Source of the DNA: Photobacterium phosphoreum
Lineage (GTDB): Bacteria > Pseudomonadota > Gammaproteobacteria > Enterobacterales > Vibrionaceae
Assembly (NCBI RefSeq): GCF_002954725.1
Contig: NZ_MSCQ01000004.1
Location: 100,792-164,791 of the forward strand
DNA length: 64,000 nucleotides
Direction: 5' to 3'
This document shows positions 19,184 through 28,164 of the stretch, piece after piece. Both the position numbers and the translations under genes were made by a program. Under the pieces are notes generated by a model. It saw only the letters and a program-made list of their open reading frames with translations, searched no databases and was not told the DNA's origin. Every line of letters begins with the position of its first letter. The first letter of the stretch is position 1.

Positions 19184-20716
19184 CTAAATTACCTGACAAC
19201 TGAGTTGTTTCAATAATCTATCCATCGCTCGATATCCTAACGCTTCCGCTAAATGAGCCCGTTGAATCTGATCCTGCTCGGCTAAATCAGCAATCGTACG
19301 CGCCACTTTAATAATGCGATGATAAGCTCGCACCGATAATCCAAGTTGATGCAACGCATTTTCTAAAAACTCAGCATCTTTAAACGATAACCCACAGTAT
19401 TTATCCAATTCACGGGTCGACAATAAGGCATTCACTTTGCCACTACGAGCCAACATCCGTTCGCGAGCACAATCGACTCTTGCCTTAATTACCGCACTCG
19501 GTTCACCGCGATCACCGCCCGTGGTCAGTGTACCGCGAGGCAAAGCAGGAATTTCTAACGACATATCAAACCGATCTAACAATGGCCCCGATAAGCGGCT
19601 TAGATAACGTAAAATTGCCTGTGGATTCGTCCGCGATTGATTGCCTTCGTAGTAACCCGTTGGGCTTGGATTTAAAGCACCAATCAATTGAAATCGAGCG
19701 GGAAAGGTAGTTTTAGCCGTCGCGCGTGAGATTACAATTTGCCCTGACTCCAATGGCTCACGCAGTGAATCTAATACCTTACGTTCAAACTCAGGCATTT
19801 CATCTAAAAATAATAATCCATTGTGTGCCAAAGAAATCTCACCCGGTTTCGGCACCGAACCACCGCCCACCAAAGCTGCCATTGAACTGGAATGATGCGG
19901 AGTACGAAAAGGGCGATTAAGCCAATTGCCGTGGTGTAATGATTGCTGAGTCAGTGAAGCAACTGCCGCAGTTTCAATCGCTTCTTGATGGGTCATGGGC
20001 GGCAACAGATCCCGTAAGCGAGATGCCAACATGGTTTTTCCGGTTCCAGGGGGGCCAAGTAATAATAAATTATGACTCCCTGCAGCGGCAATTTCTAACG
20101 CCCGTTTACCTTGTTGCTGACCAATAATATCTTGCATATCACGATCATCATTAACCACTGCTGATGTGTCAGTTAAGCGGGGTTGAAGATGGAGCTGTAA
20201 TTGTTGTTGCCCACATAAAAATCCACAAACCGCTAATAGCGTTGGGCCTGATTTATGCTGTTTCTGCGCGACTAACGCCACTTGATCACCATTTTGATCG
20301 GGTACAATTAAACACCGTTTGGCTTTTAATGCCGCTAAAGCCGCAGGTAATGCCCCTTTCACTGGGCGTAAATCGCCTGATAATGCTAATTCACCAATAA
20401 ACTCATGCTGAGCTAATCGATCAGAGGGAATTTGCCCAGAAGCAGCCAAAATGCCAAGAGCAATCGGTAAATCAAACCGTCCCCCTTCTTTGGGTAAATC
20501 GGCGGGGGCTAGATTAACCGTGATCCGTCGCGACGGAAATTCAAATTGGGCATTAATAATTGCACTTCGCACCCGATCTTTAGCCTCTTTTACGGTGGTT
20601 TCAGGCAAACCAACTAAGGTAAAACTTGGCATCCCATTACTTAAATGTACCTCAACCGTTACTGGTGGGGCTTCAACGCCCACACAAGCTCGACTATGAA
20701 CAATCGCAAGTGTCAT
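19184..20716 (-). CDS. comM: Mg-chelatase-like AAA+ ATPase ComM (YifB)
   Basis: ComM is a hexameric AAA+ helicase that promotes branch migration during integration of transforming DNA. The 510-residue protein has an N-terminal Lon-protease-like (ChlI) fold, the Walker A GPPGTGKTMLASRL (about residue 218), Walker B LLFLDEMPEF, the RTNPQAILRYLSRLSGPLLDRFD block and a C-terminal Mg-chelatase domain ending in AYHRIIKVARTIADL. Its position next to the ilv operon is that of E. coli yifB. With dprA it gives the window two natural-transformation genes. Confidence 0.92.
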   Translation of the reverse strand: MTLAIVHSRACVGVEAPPVTVEVHLSNGMPSFTLVGLPETTVKEAKDRVRSAIINAQFEFPSRRITVNLAPADLPKEGGRFDLPIALGILAASGQIPSDRLAQHEFIGELALSGDLRPVKGALPAALAALKAKRCLIVPDQNGDQVALVAQKQHKSGPTLLAVCGFLCGQQQLQLHLQPRLTDTSAVVNDDRDMQDIIGQQQGKRALEIAAAGSHNLLLLGPPGTGKTMLASRLRDLLPPMTHQEAIETAAVASLTQQSLHHGNWLNRPFRTPHHSSSMAALVGGGSVPKPGEISLAHNGLLFLDEMPEFERKVLDSLREPLESGQIVISRATAKTTFPARFQLIGALNPSPTGYYEGNQSRTNPQAILRYLSRLSGPLLDRFDMSLEIPALPRGTLTTGGDRGEPSAVIKARVDCARERMLARSGKVNALLSTRELDKYCGLSFKDAEFLENALHQLGLSVRAYHRIIKVARTIADLAEQDQIQRAHLAEALGYRAMDRLLKQLSCQVI

Positions 20717-20837
20717 GATGACTCCACATTGACTGGCAACTCACACCATGGGGTTAATGAAATTTATCGAAGGTGTTACATCAAAGCTCCATTAATGCTG
20801 CTAATTTGCCAATAAAACCAAATTTTTTTCTTGTCAT

Positions 20838-20867
20838 GTGACACAGATCTGTGTTACCACTTAGATA
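20838..20867 (+). promoter_or_regulatory. Candidate ilv operon promoter with embedded palindrome
   Basis: GTGACA (20838-20843) and TAGATA (20862-20867) with an 18-bp spacer are the best -35/-10 pair ahead of the leader peptide. The spacer contains most of a perfect 14-bp palindrome ACACAGATCTGTGT (20841-20854), an operator-like arrangement. Promoter choice is uncertain; an alternative -35 is TTGTCA at 20831. Confidence 0.4.
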
Positions 20868-20900
20868 TAGCAACAACTAAACAATAAAAATTGGACAATT

Positions 20901-20990
20901 ATGCGCATAACTGCAACATCCCTAACACTCATTATTAATGTCATCGTGGTGATTATGTCACCGCGGAGGGAATTTGCAGGCGTAAGTTAA
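20901..20990 (+). CDS. ilvL: ilv operon leader peptide
   Basis: A 29-codon frame reading MRITATSLTLIINVIVVIM followed by SPRREFAGVS. Ten of residues 3-18 are Ile, Val or Leu, the amino acids whose synthesis follows, with a run I-I-N-V-I-V-V-I. This is how the E. coli ilvL peptide senses charged tRNA. The frame ends 17 bases before the attenuator stem. The ribosome site (GGAC) is weak, as expected of leader peptides. The homology to ilvL is by design and position, not by sequence identity. Confidence 0.85.
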   Translation: MRITATSLTLIINVIVVIMSPRREFAGVS

Positions 20991-21007
20991 CGCTACCAGA
21001 AACAGCA

Positions 21008-21041
21008 AAGCCCCCGCACTGAGAAGTTCGGGGGCTTTTTT
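21008..21041 (+). terminator. ilv attenuator
   Basis: A perfect 9-bp GC-rich stem AAGCCCCCG (21008-21016) / CGGGGGCTT (21029-21037) with a 12-base loop is followed by T residues to 21041. It sits between the leader peptide and ilvG. Ribosome stalling at Ile/Val/Leu codons would favour an alternative upstream pairing and allow read-through. Confidence 0.9.
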
Positions 21042-21108
21042 AAATCAGTAAATTTAAAGATTCAAGCAGGATTGATTTTCATTTGAACCACACACGCAAG
21101 GAGCAGCG

Positions 21109-22755
21109 ATGACAGGGGCAGAGTTAGTCGTACAAGCGCTGCAGCAGCAGGGGATAAAAACTATTTTTGGCTATCCAGGTGGGGCGATCATGCCTATCTA
21201 CGATGCGCTTTATGATGGGGAAGTTGAACATATTTTATGTCGCCATGAACAAGGAGCTGCCATGGCGGCAATTGGGATGGCACGCGCAACCCAAAGTGTT
21301 GCTGTCTGCATGGCAACATCTGGCCCTGGCGCTACTAATTTAGTCACCGGATTGGCTGATGCTTTAATGGATTCGGTGCCATTAGTCGCGATTACGGGCC
21401 AAGTGGCAAGCTCACACATTGGTACTGATGCCTTCCAAGAAATGGATGTAATTGGAATGTCATTGTCGTGCACCAAGCACAGCTACTTAGTCACTGATAT
21501 TAACGATCTCGCCCCAACATTAGCCGAAGCCTTTGTGGTGGCTCAAAGTGGTCGTCCTGGACCGGTTATTGTTGATATTGCCAAAGATGTGCAATTAGCC
21601 ACCGCCCCCACAACACAATTACCGATCATTACGCCACCGCCAGTACCGCAGGCTACTGCAACTGCCATTGCTTGTGCCCAACAATTATTGACTCAATGCC
21701 AACGTCCAGTGCTGTATGTCGGTGGTGGTGTGCAAATTGCCAAGGCAACCGCAACCCTGCGTCAATTTCTTACCAATAATCCGATGCCATCAGTCAGCAC
21801 CCTTAAAGGCTTAGGCTCAGTTGCTCGTCATGATCCACATTATTTAGGTATGCTCGGCATGCATGGCACTAAAGCCGCGAACCTTGTTGTACAAGAAGCC
21901 GATTTATTAATTGTAGTCGGAGCTCGATTTGATGATCGGGTGACGGGGAAACTCGATACTTTTGCGCCACATGCTAAAGTGATCCATCTTGATATTGATG
22001 CTGCGGAATTTAATAAACTCCGCCATGCCAACGCCCCTTTACGGGGTGATATTAATGTCATTTTACCACAGCTAGAATTAGGCCAAGATATCAGCCGTTG
22101 GTTAACCCATAGCGAGCATTTACGCAAAATTGGTAAGTGGCGTTATGACCACCTGGGCGAGTTAATTTATGCACCACATCTACTCAAACAACTGTCTGAC
22201 ATGATGGCGGATAACAGCATAGTCTCTACCGATGTCGGCCAACACCAAATGTGGGCCGCACAACATATTCAACCACGTGAACCTCAAAATTATATTACCT
22301 CGGCAGGGCTTGGCACCATGGGTTTTGGTTTACCCGCCGCGATGGGTGCCAGCGTTGCTCGTCCTGATTCGCAATCAATCTTAATCTCTGGCGATGGCTC
22401 ATTTATGATGAATGTGCAGGAACTTGGTACCCTTAAACGCCGCCAAATTCCAGTCAAAATGGTGCTGATTAATAACCAACGCTTAGGCATGGTGCGTCAA
22501 TGGCAATCACTGTTTTTTGATGGTCGCCATAGCGAGACAATTTTGGATGATAATCCTGATTTTGTGATGTTGGCGCGGGCGTTTGATATTCCCGGTAAAA
22601 CCATCACTCGCAAAGAGGAAGTTGCGCCAGCACTGGCTGAAATGCTTGCCAGCAACAGTGCCTATTTATTACATGTAGTGATTGATGAAGAACAAAACGT
22701 ATGGCCATTAGTGCCACCGGGCGCAGCCAATCAAGACATGCTGGAGAATACCTGA
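21109..22755 (+). CDS. ilvG: Acetolactate synthase II large subunit
   Basis: IlvG condenses pyruvate to acetolactate (or with 2-ketobutyrate to acetohydroxybutyrate) using ThDP, Mg2+ and FAD. The 548-residue protein is full length, with [15 protein letters not shown], the catalytic glutamate block [11 protein letters not shown], the FAD-contact region, and the ThDP motif [15 protein letters not shown] with [11 protein letters not shown]. The frame is intact, unlike the frameshifted ilvG of E. coli K-12. AAGGAG lies 6 bases before the ATG. It is first in ilvGMEDA under the ilvL attenuator. Confidence 0.96.
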   Translation: MTGAELVVQALQQQGIKTIFGYPGGAIMPIYDALYDGEVEHILCRHEQGAAMAAIGMARATQSVAVCMATSGPGATNLVTGLADALMDSVPLVAITGQVASSHIGTDAFQEMDVIGMSLSCTKHSYLVTDINDLAPTLAEAFVVAQSGRPGPVIVDIAKDVQLATAPTTQLPIITPPPVPQATATAIACAQQLLTQCQRPVLYVGGGVQIAKATATLRQFLTNNPMPSVSTLKGLGSVARHDPHYLGMLGMHGTKAANLVVQEADLLIVVGARFDDRVTGKLDTFAPHAKVIHLDIDAAEFNKLRHANAPLRGDINVILPQLELGQDISRWLTHSEHLRKIGKWRYDHLGELIYAPHLLKQLSDMMADNSIVSTDVGQHQMWAAQHIQPREPQNYITSAGLGTMGFGLPAAMGASVARPDSQSILISGDGSFMMNVQELGTLKRRQIPVKMVLINNQRLGMVRQWQSLFFDGRHSETILDDNPDFVMLARAFDIPGKTITRKEEVAPALAEMLASNSAYLLHVVIDEEQNVWPLVPPGAANQDMLENT

Positions 22756-22757
22756 TC

Positions 22758-23012
22758 ATGGAAAGATATTTACTCGATATTAAAGCCAACGATAAACCGG
22801 TGTTACTTGAACGTATTTTACGGGTTATTCGTCACCGTGGATTTGTGATCAAGAAAGTGGATGCAACCCAAAACCACCATAGCAATATCGCCACTATAGC
22901 CATCATTGTCGATAGTGATCGTCCGATTAGCATTCTGATCAATCAAATAGAAAAACTCTGGGACGTAACCACAGTTACCACCTCACAAATCGACAATCTA
23001 GATACCATTTAA
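22758..23012 (+). CDS. ilvM: Acetolactate synthase II small (regulatory) subunit
   Basis: An 84-residue ACT-domain protein (LERILRVIRHRGFVIKKV, then the second beta-alpha unit ending in LWDVTTV), matching IlvM in size and in the conserved RHRGF block. It stabilises and activates IlvG. An upstream in-frame ATG at 22701 lies inside ilvG; the ATG at 22758, two bases after the ilvG stop, is the evident start. Confidence 0.93.
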   Translation: MERYLLDIKANDKPVLLERILRVIRHRGFVIKKVDATQNHHSNIATIAIIVDSDRPISILINQIEKLWDVTTVTTSQIDNLDTI

Positions 23013-23026
23013 GAAGGGAACTCATC

Positions 23027-23959
23027 ATGGCAAACACAGCTGATTATATTTGGTTTAACGGTAATATCGTTCCTTGGGCACAAGCCAATGTTCACGTTCT
23101 TACCCATGCAATGCACTACGGCACTTCTGTTTTTGAAGGCATTCGTTGTTACAACACCCCCAAAGGACCGGCAGTTTTTCGCCACCCAGAGCATATGCAG
23201 CGGTTACTTAACTCAGCTAAAATTTATCGTTTCCCGATCCCCTATAGCTGCGATCAACTCATGGAAATTTGCCGTGAAACCATTCGCGTCAACAAACTTG
23301 ATTCGGCCTATATTCGCCCATTAGGCTATGTCGGTAATGTCGGTTTAGGTGTCTGCCCACCGGTTGATACCATCATGGATCTGATTGTAGCGGCATTCCC
23401 ATGGGGCTCATATTTAGGTGAAGAAGCATTAGAAAATGGCGTCGATGCGATGGTTTCAAGTTGGAACCGTGCAGCACCCAATACTATACCAACAGCGGCT
23501 AAAGCTGGCGGTAACTACCTCTCATCTTTACTGGTCGGCAGTGAAGCCCGTCGTCATGGTTATGCAGAAGGGATTGCGTTAAGTGTTGATGGTTATCTTT
23601 CAGAAGGCGCAGGCGAAAATATATTTTTGGTTCGTAACGGTATTTTATCAACACCACCAACAACCAGCGCTATTTTACCCGGCATTACTCGAGATACCAT
23701 CATTACCTTAGCCAAAGAACGAGGCTATGAAGTCCGTGAAGAAAATATTGCCCGTGAAGCGCTCTATCTTGCTGACGAAATATTTATGACCGGCACCGCA
23801 GCTGAAATTGTACCCGTACGCAGTGTTGATCAGATCACGGTTGGTACAGGTAAACGTGGCCCCATAACCCAACAATTACAGACTGATTATTTTGGGCTAT
23901 TTAATGGCGAAACTGACGACAAATGGGGCTGGCTAGACTACGTATACCCAGCAAAGTAA
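23027..23959 (+). CDS. ilvE: Branched-chain amino acid aminotransferase
   Basis: IlvE is a fold-type IV PLP enzyme that transaminates the keto acids of valine, isoleucine and leucine with glutamate. The 310-residue protein has YIWFNGN at the start, HYGTSVFEGIR, the PLP-lysine context PTAAKAGGNYLSS (about residue 160), GYLSEGAGENIF and GTAAEIVPV. AAGGGA precedes the ATG. It follows ilvM by 14 bases in the operon. Confidence 0.96.
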   Translation: MANTADYIWFNGNIVPWAQANVHVLTHAMHYGTSVFEGIRCYNTPKGPAVFRHPEHMQRLLNSAKIYRFPIPYSCDQLMEICRETIRVNKLDSAYIRPLGYVGNVGLGVCPPVDTIMDLIVAAFPWGSYLGEEALENGVDAMVSSWNRAAPNTIPTAAKAGGNYLSSLLVGSEARRHGYAEGIALSVDGYLSEGAGENIFLVRNGILSTPPTTSAILPGITRDTIITLAKERGYEVREENIAREALYLADEIFMTGTAAEIVPVRSVDQITVGTGKRGPITQQLQTDYFGLFNGETDDKWGWLDYVYPAK

Positions 23960-24031
23960 CAGCCGCCGATTACGTTAATTAATGACTTCAGCCATCGATA
24001 AGGTGGCTGAACTAAAAAGGATTTTATTGTT

Positions 24032-25873
24032 ATGCCTAAGTACCGTTCAGCAACTACTACCCACGGCCGAAATATGGCAGGCGCGCGCGCATTATGGCGC
24101 GCAACTGGGGTTAAAGATGAAGATTTTGGTAAACCGATTATTGCGGTAGTAAACTCATTTACTCAATTTGTACCCGGCCACGTCCACTTAAAAGATCTCG
24201 GTCAATTGGTTGCCGCACAAATAGAGCAAGCCGGCGGGATCGCCAAAGAATTTAATACCATTGCGGTTGATGATGGTATTGCCATGGGCCATGGCGGCAT
24301 GTTGTATTCATTACCTTCCCGTGAATTGATTGCCGACTCGGTTGAATACATGGTCAACGCCCATTGTGCTGATGCGATGGTCTGTATCTCTAACTGCGAC
24401 AAAATCACCCCAGGAATGTTAATGGCATCACTGCGATTAAACATTCCGGTCATTTTCGTTTCCGGTGGCCCTATGGAAGCAGGAAAAACCAAGCTATCAG
24501 ATCAAGTGATCAAACTCGATTTGGTGGATGCGATGATCCAAGGTGCGGATCCTTCTGTTTCTGATGAACAAAGTGAGCAGATCGAACGATCCGCCTGCCC
24601 AACCTGCGGTTCCTGTTCGGGGATGTTTACCGCCAACTCAATGAACTGTTTAACCGAAGCCTTAGGTTTAAGCCAACCGGGGAATGGTTCAATGCTGGCA
24701 ACACACGCTGATCGAGAGCAGTTATTCATTAATGCAGGTAAGCGTATTGTCGCGCTGACTAAACGTTATTACGAAAAAGATGATGCCACCGCATTACCAC
24801 GTAATATTGCCAACAAATTAGCTTTTGAAAATGCGATGGCACTCGATATCGCGATGGGCGGCTCAAGCAATACCGTATTGCACTTATTGGCAGCAGCTCA
24901 AGAAGGTGAGATTGATTTCACCATGGCTGATATTGATCAAATGTCACGTCGCGTGCCACAACTGTGTAAAGTTGCGCCGTCAACACCAAAATACCACATG
25001 GAAGATGTTCACCGAGCGGGTGGGGTTTACAGTATTTTAGGTGAACTTGATCGCGCCGGACTGTTCCACAATCAATGTCACAATATTTTAGGCGAGACCT
25101 TTGCAGAAAGCCTGCGCCATTACGATATCGTCCAGACCCAATCCCAAGCAGTCAAAGATTTCTTCCGTGCAGGCCCTGCGGGTATTCGTACTACCAAAGC
25201 CTTTTCACAAAATTGCCGCTGGGACACCTTGGACGATGATCGCCAACATGGTTGTATTCGTAGCCGAGAGTTTGCTTTTAGCGATGAAGGTGGATTAGCA
25301 GTGTTATCAGGCAATATGGCACTTAATGGCTGTATTGTTAAAACCGCAGGCGTTGATGAAAGCTGCTTAACCTTTACCGGACCCGCGGTCGTCTTTGAAA
25401 GCCAAGACACGGCTGTTGAAGGTATTCTTGGCGGTAAGGTCAAAGCCGGTGATGTGGTTGTGATCCGCTATGAAGGCCCGAAAGGGGGTCCGGGCATGCA
25501 AGAAATGCTCTATCCAACTACCTATTTAAAATCAATGGGACTCGGTAAAGAGTGCGCCTTGATCACTGATGGGCGTTTCTCTGGTGGTACCTCAGGATTA
25601 TCGATTGGTCACGTATCACCCGAAGCCGCTAGCGGCGGTACTATTGGCTTAATCAATAGTGGCGATATGATCGCGATTGATATTCCCAATCGCAGTATCG
25701 AGTTATTAGTCGATGATGCCATCCTTGCAGGTCGTCGCGCTGATGCTGAACAACAAGGCTGGAAACCTGTCGATCGTGTACGTCAGGTGTCATTAGCACT
25801 TAAAGCTTATGCCCTGCTTGCAACGAGTGCTGATAAAGGCGCTGTACGTGATAAATCAAAGCTAGAAGGATAA
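24032..25873 (+). CDS. ilvD: Dihydroxy-acid dehydratase
   Basis: IlvD is an iron-sulfur enzyme that dehydrates 2,3-dihydroxy-isovalerate or -methylvalerate to the keto acids. The 613-residue protein carries the cluster cysteines in [13 protein letters not shown] and [19 protein letters not shown], and the C-terminal [12 protein letters not shown] and [22 protein letters not shown] blocks. A good ribosome site (AAAAGG) precedes the ATG. It follows ilvE by 72 bases and precedes ilvA by 4. Confidence 0.97.
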   Translation: MPKYRSATTTHGRNMAGARALWRATGVKDEDFGKPIIAVVNSFTQFVPGHVHLKDLGQLVAAQIEQAGGIAKEFNTIAVDDGIAMGHGGMLYSLPSRELIADSVEYMVNAHCADAMVCISNCDKITPGMLMASLRLNIPVIFVSGGPMEAGKTKLSDQVIKLDLVDAMIQGADPSVSDEQSEQIERSACPTCGSCSGMFTANSMNCLTEALGLSQPGNGSMLATHADREQLFINAGKRIVALTKRYYEKDDATALPRNIANKLAFENAMALDIAMGGSSNTVLHLLAAAQEGEIDFTMADIDQMSRRVPQLCKVAPSTPKYHMEDVHRAGGVYSILGELDRAGLFHNQCHNILGETFAESLRHYDIVQTQSQAVKDFFRAGPAGIRTTKAFSQNCRWDTLDDDRQHGCIRSREFAFSDEGGLAVLSGNMALNGCIVKTAGVDESCLTFTGPAVVFESQDTAVEGILGGKVKAGDVVVIRYEGPKGGPGMQEMLYPTTYLKSMGLGKECALITDGRFSGGTSGLSIGHVSPEAASGGTIGLINSGDMIAIDIPNRSIELLVDDAILAGRRADAEQQGWKPVDRVRQVSLALKAYALLATSADKGAVRDKSKLEG

Positions 25874-25877
25874 TCTG

Positions 25878-27431
25878 ATGGCCGATGTTAAACCTGTAAG
25901 CGACCAATATTTACTTAGCGGCGCCGACTATTTGCGCAATATTTTACGTGCGCCAGTATATGAAATCGCACAAGTCACCCCCTTGCAAAGCATGACTCGC
26001 CTCAGTGCTCGCATCGGCAATCATATTCAACTAAAGCGAGAAGACCGCCAACCGGTGCATTCTTTTAAATTGCGCGGTGCCTATAACATGATGACCCAAC
26101 TGACAGAATCTCAACGTCAAGCAGGAGTGATTGCAGCATCAGCGGGAAATCATGCGCAGGGATTAGCATTATCAAGCCAAAAACTCGGGGTCAGTGCCAC
26201 TATCGTCATGCCGCGTACTACGCCTGACATTAAGGTCGATGCAGTACGAGGGTTTGGCGGCAACGTGATCCTGCATGGTAATAATTTTGATGAAGCTAAA
26301 ATCCATGCAGAAATGCTTGCCCAGCAGCATGGCTATACCTTTATTCCACCGTTTGATCATCCGGCAATTATTGCCGGACAAGGCACGATTGGAATTGAAT
26401 TGGTGCAACAAAATGGGCATCTTGAATATGTGTTTGTGCCTGTCGGCGGTGGCGGTTTAGCGGCTGGCGTTTCGGTATTGTTAAAACAACTGCTTCCCGA
26501 AATTAAAGTGATTGGCGTTGAAGCTGAAGATTCTGCCTGCTTAAAAGCGGCTCTTGATGCTGGACAACCCGTCACTTTAGATCAAGTCGGGATGTTTGCT
26601 GATGGGGTGGCAGTAAAACGGATCGGCAATGAAACCTTTCGCTTATGTGAACAATATCTTGATGATGTGATCACCGTTAGCAGCGATGAAATTTGTTCTG
26701 CAGTGAAAGATATTTTTGAAGATACGCGCGCCATAGCCGAACCTTCAGGGGCATTATCTCTCGCGGGTTTAAAAAAATATGCTGAACAACACCAATTACA
26801 ACAACGTCACTTAGCAGCTATTTTATCTGGCGCTAATCTTAATTTTCATGGCCTGCGTTATGTCTCAGAGCGGTGTGAATTAGGTGAAAAACGGGAAGGG
26901 TTGTTAGCGGTTACGATTCCTGAACGTGCGGGTGCTTTTCTGGAATTTTGCCATCTAATCGGTGGCCGAGCCGTCACCGAATTTAACTATCGTTATAACG
27001 ACAATAAACTGGCAAATGTGTTTGTTGGGGTACGCTTAATTCAAGGCCAAGTCGAGTTAGATCAAATCATTACCGATCTACGACAGGGCGGTTATCCAGT
27101 GATGGATTTATCTGATGATGAGATAGCCAAAGTACATGTGCGTTATATGATCGGTGGTCGGCCTTCAAAGCCATTGCAAGAACGCCTGTACAGTTTTGAA
27201 TTTCCAGAGTACCCCGGCGCTCTGGCTAAGTTTCTATCAACCTTAGGCAGCCAGTGGAATATTAGCTTGTTTAACTACCGTAATCACGGCGCTGATTATG
27301 GCCGAGTATTATGTGGTTTTGAATTAGCTGATCACGATCTACTCTCATTTGCCAGTCACTTGCGTAAATTAGGCTATCATTGGCATGACGAGACTGACAG
27401 CGCGGCATATAAATTTTTTCTCGCCCAATAA
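25878..27431 (+). CDS. ilvA: Biosynthetic threonine deaminase
   Basis: IlvA deaminates threonine to 2-ketobutyrate, the committed step to isoleucine. The 517-residue protein has the PLP-lysine block HSFKLRGAYNM, ASAGNHAQG, the phosphate-binding GGGGL loop (VPVGGGGLAAGV) and two C-terminal ACT-like regulatory domains (about residues 335-517), which mark the biosynthetic, isoleucine-inhibited form. It closes the ilvGMEDA operon and is followed by a terminator. Confidence 0.96.
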   Translation: MADVKPVSDQYLLSGADYLRNILRAPVYEIAQVTPLQSMTRLSARIGNHIQLKREDRQPVHSFKLRGAYNMMTQLTESQRQAGVIAASAGNHAQGLALSSQKLGVSATIVMPRTTPDIKVDAVRGFGGNVILHGNNFDEAKIHAEMLAQQHGYTFIPPFDHPAIIAGQGTIGIELVQQNGHLEYVFVPVGGGGLAAGVSVLLKQLLPEIKVIGVEAEDSACLKAALDAGQPVTLDQVGMFADGVAVKRIGNETFRLCEQYLDDVITVSSDEICSAVKDIFEDTRAIAEPSGALSLAGLKKYAEQHQLQQRHLAAILSGANLNFHGLRYVSERCELGEKREGLLAVTIPERAGAFLEFCHLIGGRAVTEFNYRYNDNKLANVFVGVRLIQGQVELDQIITDLRQGGYPVMDLSDDEIAKVHVRYMIGGRPSKPLQERLYSFEFPEYPGALAKFLSTLGSQWNISLFNYRNHGADYGRVLCGFELADHDLLSFASHLRKLGYHWHDETDSAAYKFFLAQ

Positions 27432-27455
27432 CAGTCTCAACACCCGCTCTATATC

Positions 27456-27479
27456 AAGCAGCCTTAGTGCTGCTTTTTT
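27456..27479 (+). terminator. ilv operon terminator
   Basis: AAGCAGC (27456-27462) pairs with GCTGCTT (27469-27475) around a 6-base loop, followed by T residues. Confidence 0.85.
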
Positions 27480-27487
27480 ATATCATA

Positions 27488-27865
27488 TCAACGACGATGA
27501 GTGATATTACGGGTATATTCCACCATATATTGGGCTAATTGAATGCTCTGCTGTAAAATAATTTGCCGTGCTGAGTGGGGTAAACAACCAAAACACTGGA
27601 CTAATTTATCGATCTCTTCTTTATATTCACTCTCAATAATATCCAGCCCTAAATCACCATAAATAAACCAGGTTAATGGCCTTTCGGTGAGCTCAGAAAT
27701 CTCAACCAATAACCGTACTTTAGGCTCAGTTTTACCGGTTTCTAAATCCAAATAGGTTTGACGTGCAACTCGCAGTTGCTGGGCCATATAAACTTGAGTT
27801 AAGCCTTTCCATTCACGTGCTTCTTTGATCCGTACTGCCATCTCTTGTTTACGATCTGCCATCAT
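27488..27865 (-). CDS. XRE-family helix-turn-helix regulator
   Basis: The 125-residue protein has an N-terminal Cro/C1-type HTH at about residues 10-65 (REWKGLTQVYMAQQLRVARQTYLDLETGKTEPKVRLLVEIS, read in parts) and a helical C-terminal half with no known domain. Two ATGs are adjacent; GTGGAG lies just upstream. A strong AAGGAGG at 27904-27910 serves a possible 8-codon upstream frame whose stop codon abuts this start. The target is unknown; it is convergent with ilvA and downstream of the glmS terminator on the same strand. Confidence 0.8.
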   Translation of the reverse strand: MMADRKQEMAVRIKEAREWKGLTQVYMAQQLRVARQTYLDLETGKTEPKVRLLVEISELTERPLTWFIYGDLGLDIIESEYKEEIDKLVQCFGCLPHSARQIILQQSIQLAQYMVEYTRNITHRR

Positions 27866-28096
27866 TTACTCCACAAAACCTGTTGTCAGCATTAGTACTA
27901 CAACCTCCTTGCAGATGACACGCCAAGTTTTTTTGTCCACCAAGGCACGTAAATCAGACAATTACCCTTTAATGATGACACTTTTTTTTATTTTGAATTG
28001 CAGTTCGTCACTTTTAACCACGCTATTTCTATTTCGCAAAAAAAGCGTTATCGATGCCAATATAACTAGACGTAGGGCGCTGATCGCAATCATACC
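27866..28096. other. Region upstream of the XRE gene
   Basis: No convincing open frame of its own. On the minus strand it holds an AAGGAGG (27904-27910) and an ATG-initiated 8-codon frame (27892 to 27866). The plus-strand frame crossing it overlaps the XRE gene and has no ribosome site. Confidence 0.4.
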
Positions 28097-28122
28097 AAAA
28101 AAGGTGCCATTAATGGCACCTT
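28097..28122 (-). terminator. glmS terminator
   Basis: The stem-loop GGTGCC-ATTAAT-GGCACC (28103-28120) has six A residues on its left side, a U run on the minus strand. It lies 43 bases past the glmS stop. Confidence 0.85.
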
Positions 28123-28164
28123 CATTATTCGATCAATAATCAGTTAAAATACATCAATAACGGT

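Noticed and set aside
20837..20856. CRP site upstream of ilv
   Set aside because: Only one TGTGA half is present; the symmetrical feature is instead the ACACAGATCTGTGT palindrome.
22275..22290. CACGTG core as a possible second parS
   Set aside because: Flanks (CAACCACGTGAACCTC) match parS poorly and it is inside ilvG coding sequence; other CACGTG cores (3277, 18870, 30212, 42764) also lack the GTTTC/GAAAC arms.
27825..28139. 104-codon plus-strand frame between the XRE gene and glmS
   Set aside because: It overlaps the XRE start, runs through the glmS terminator and has no ribosome site or known motif.
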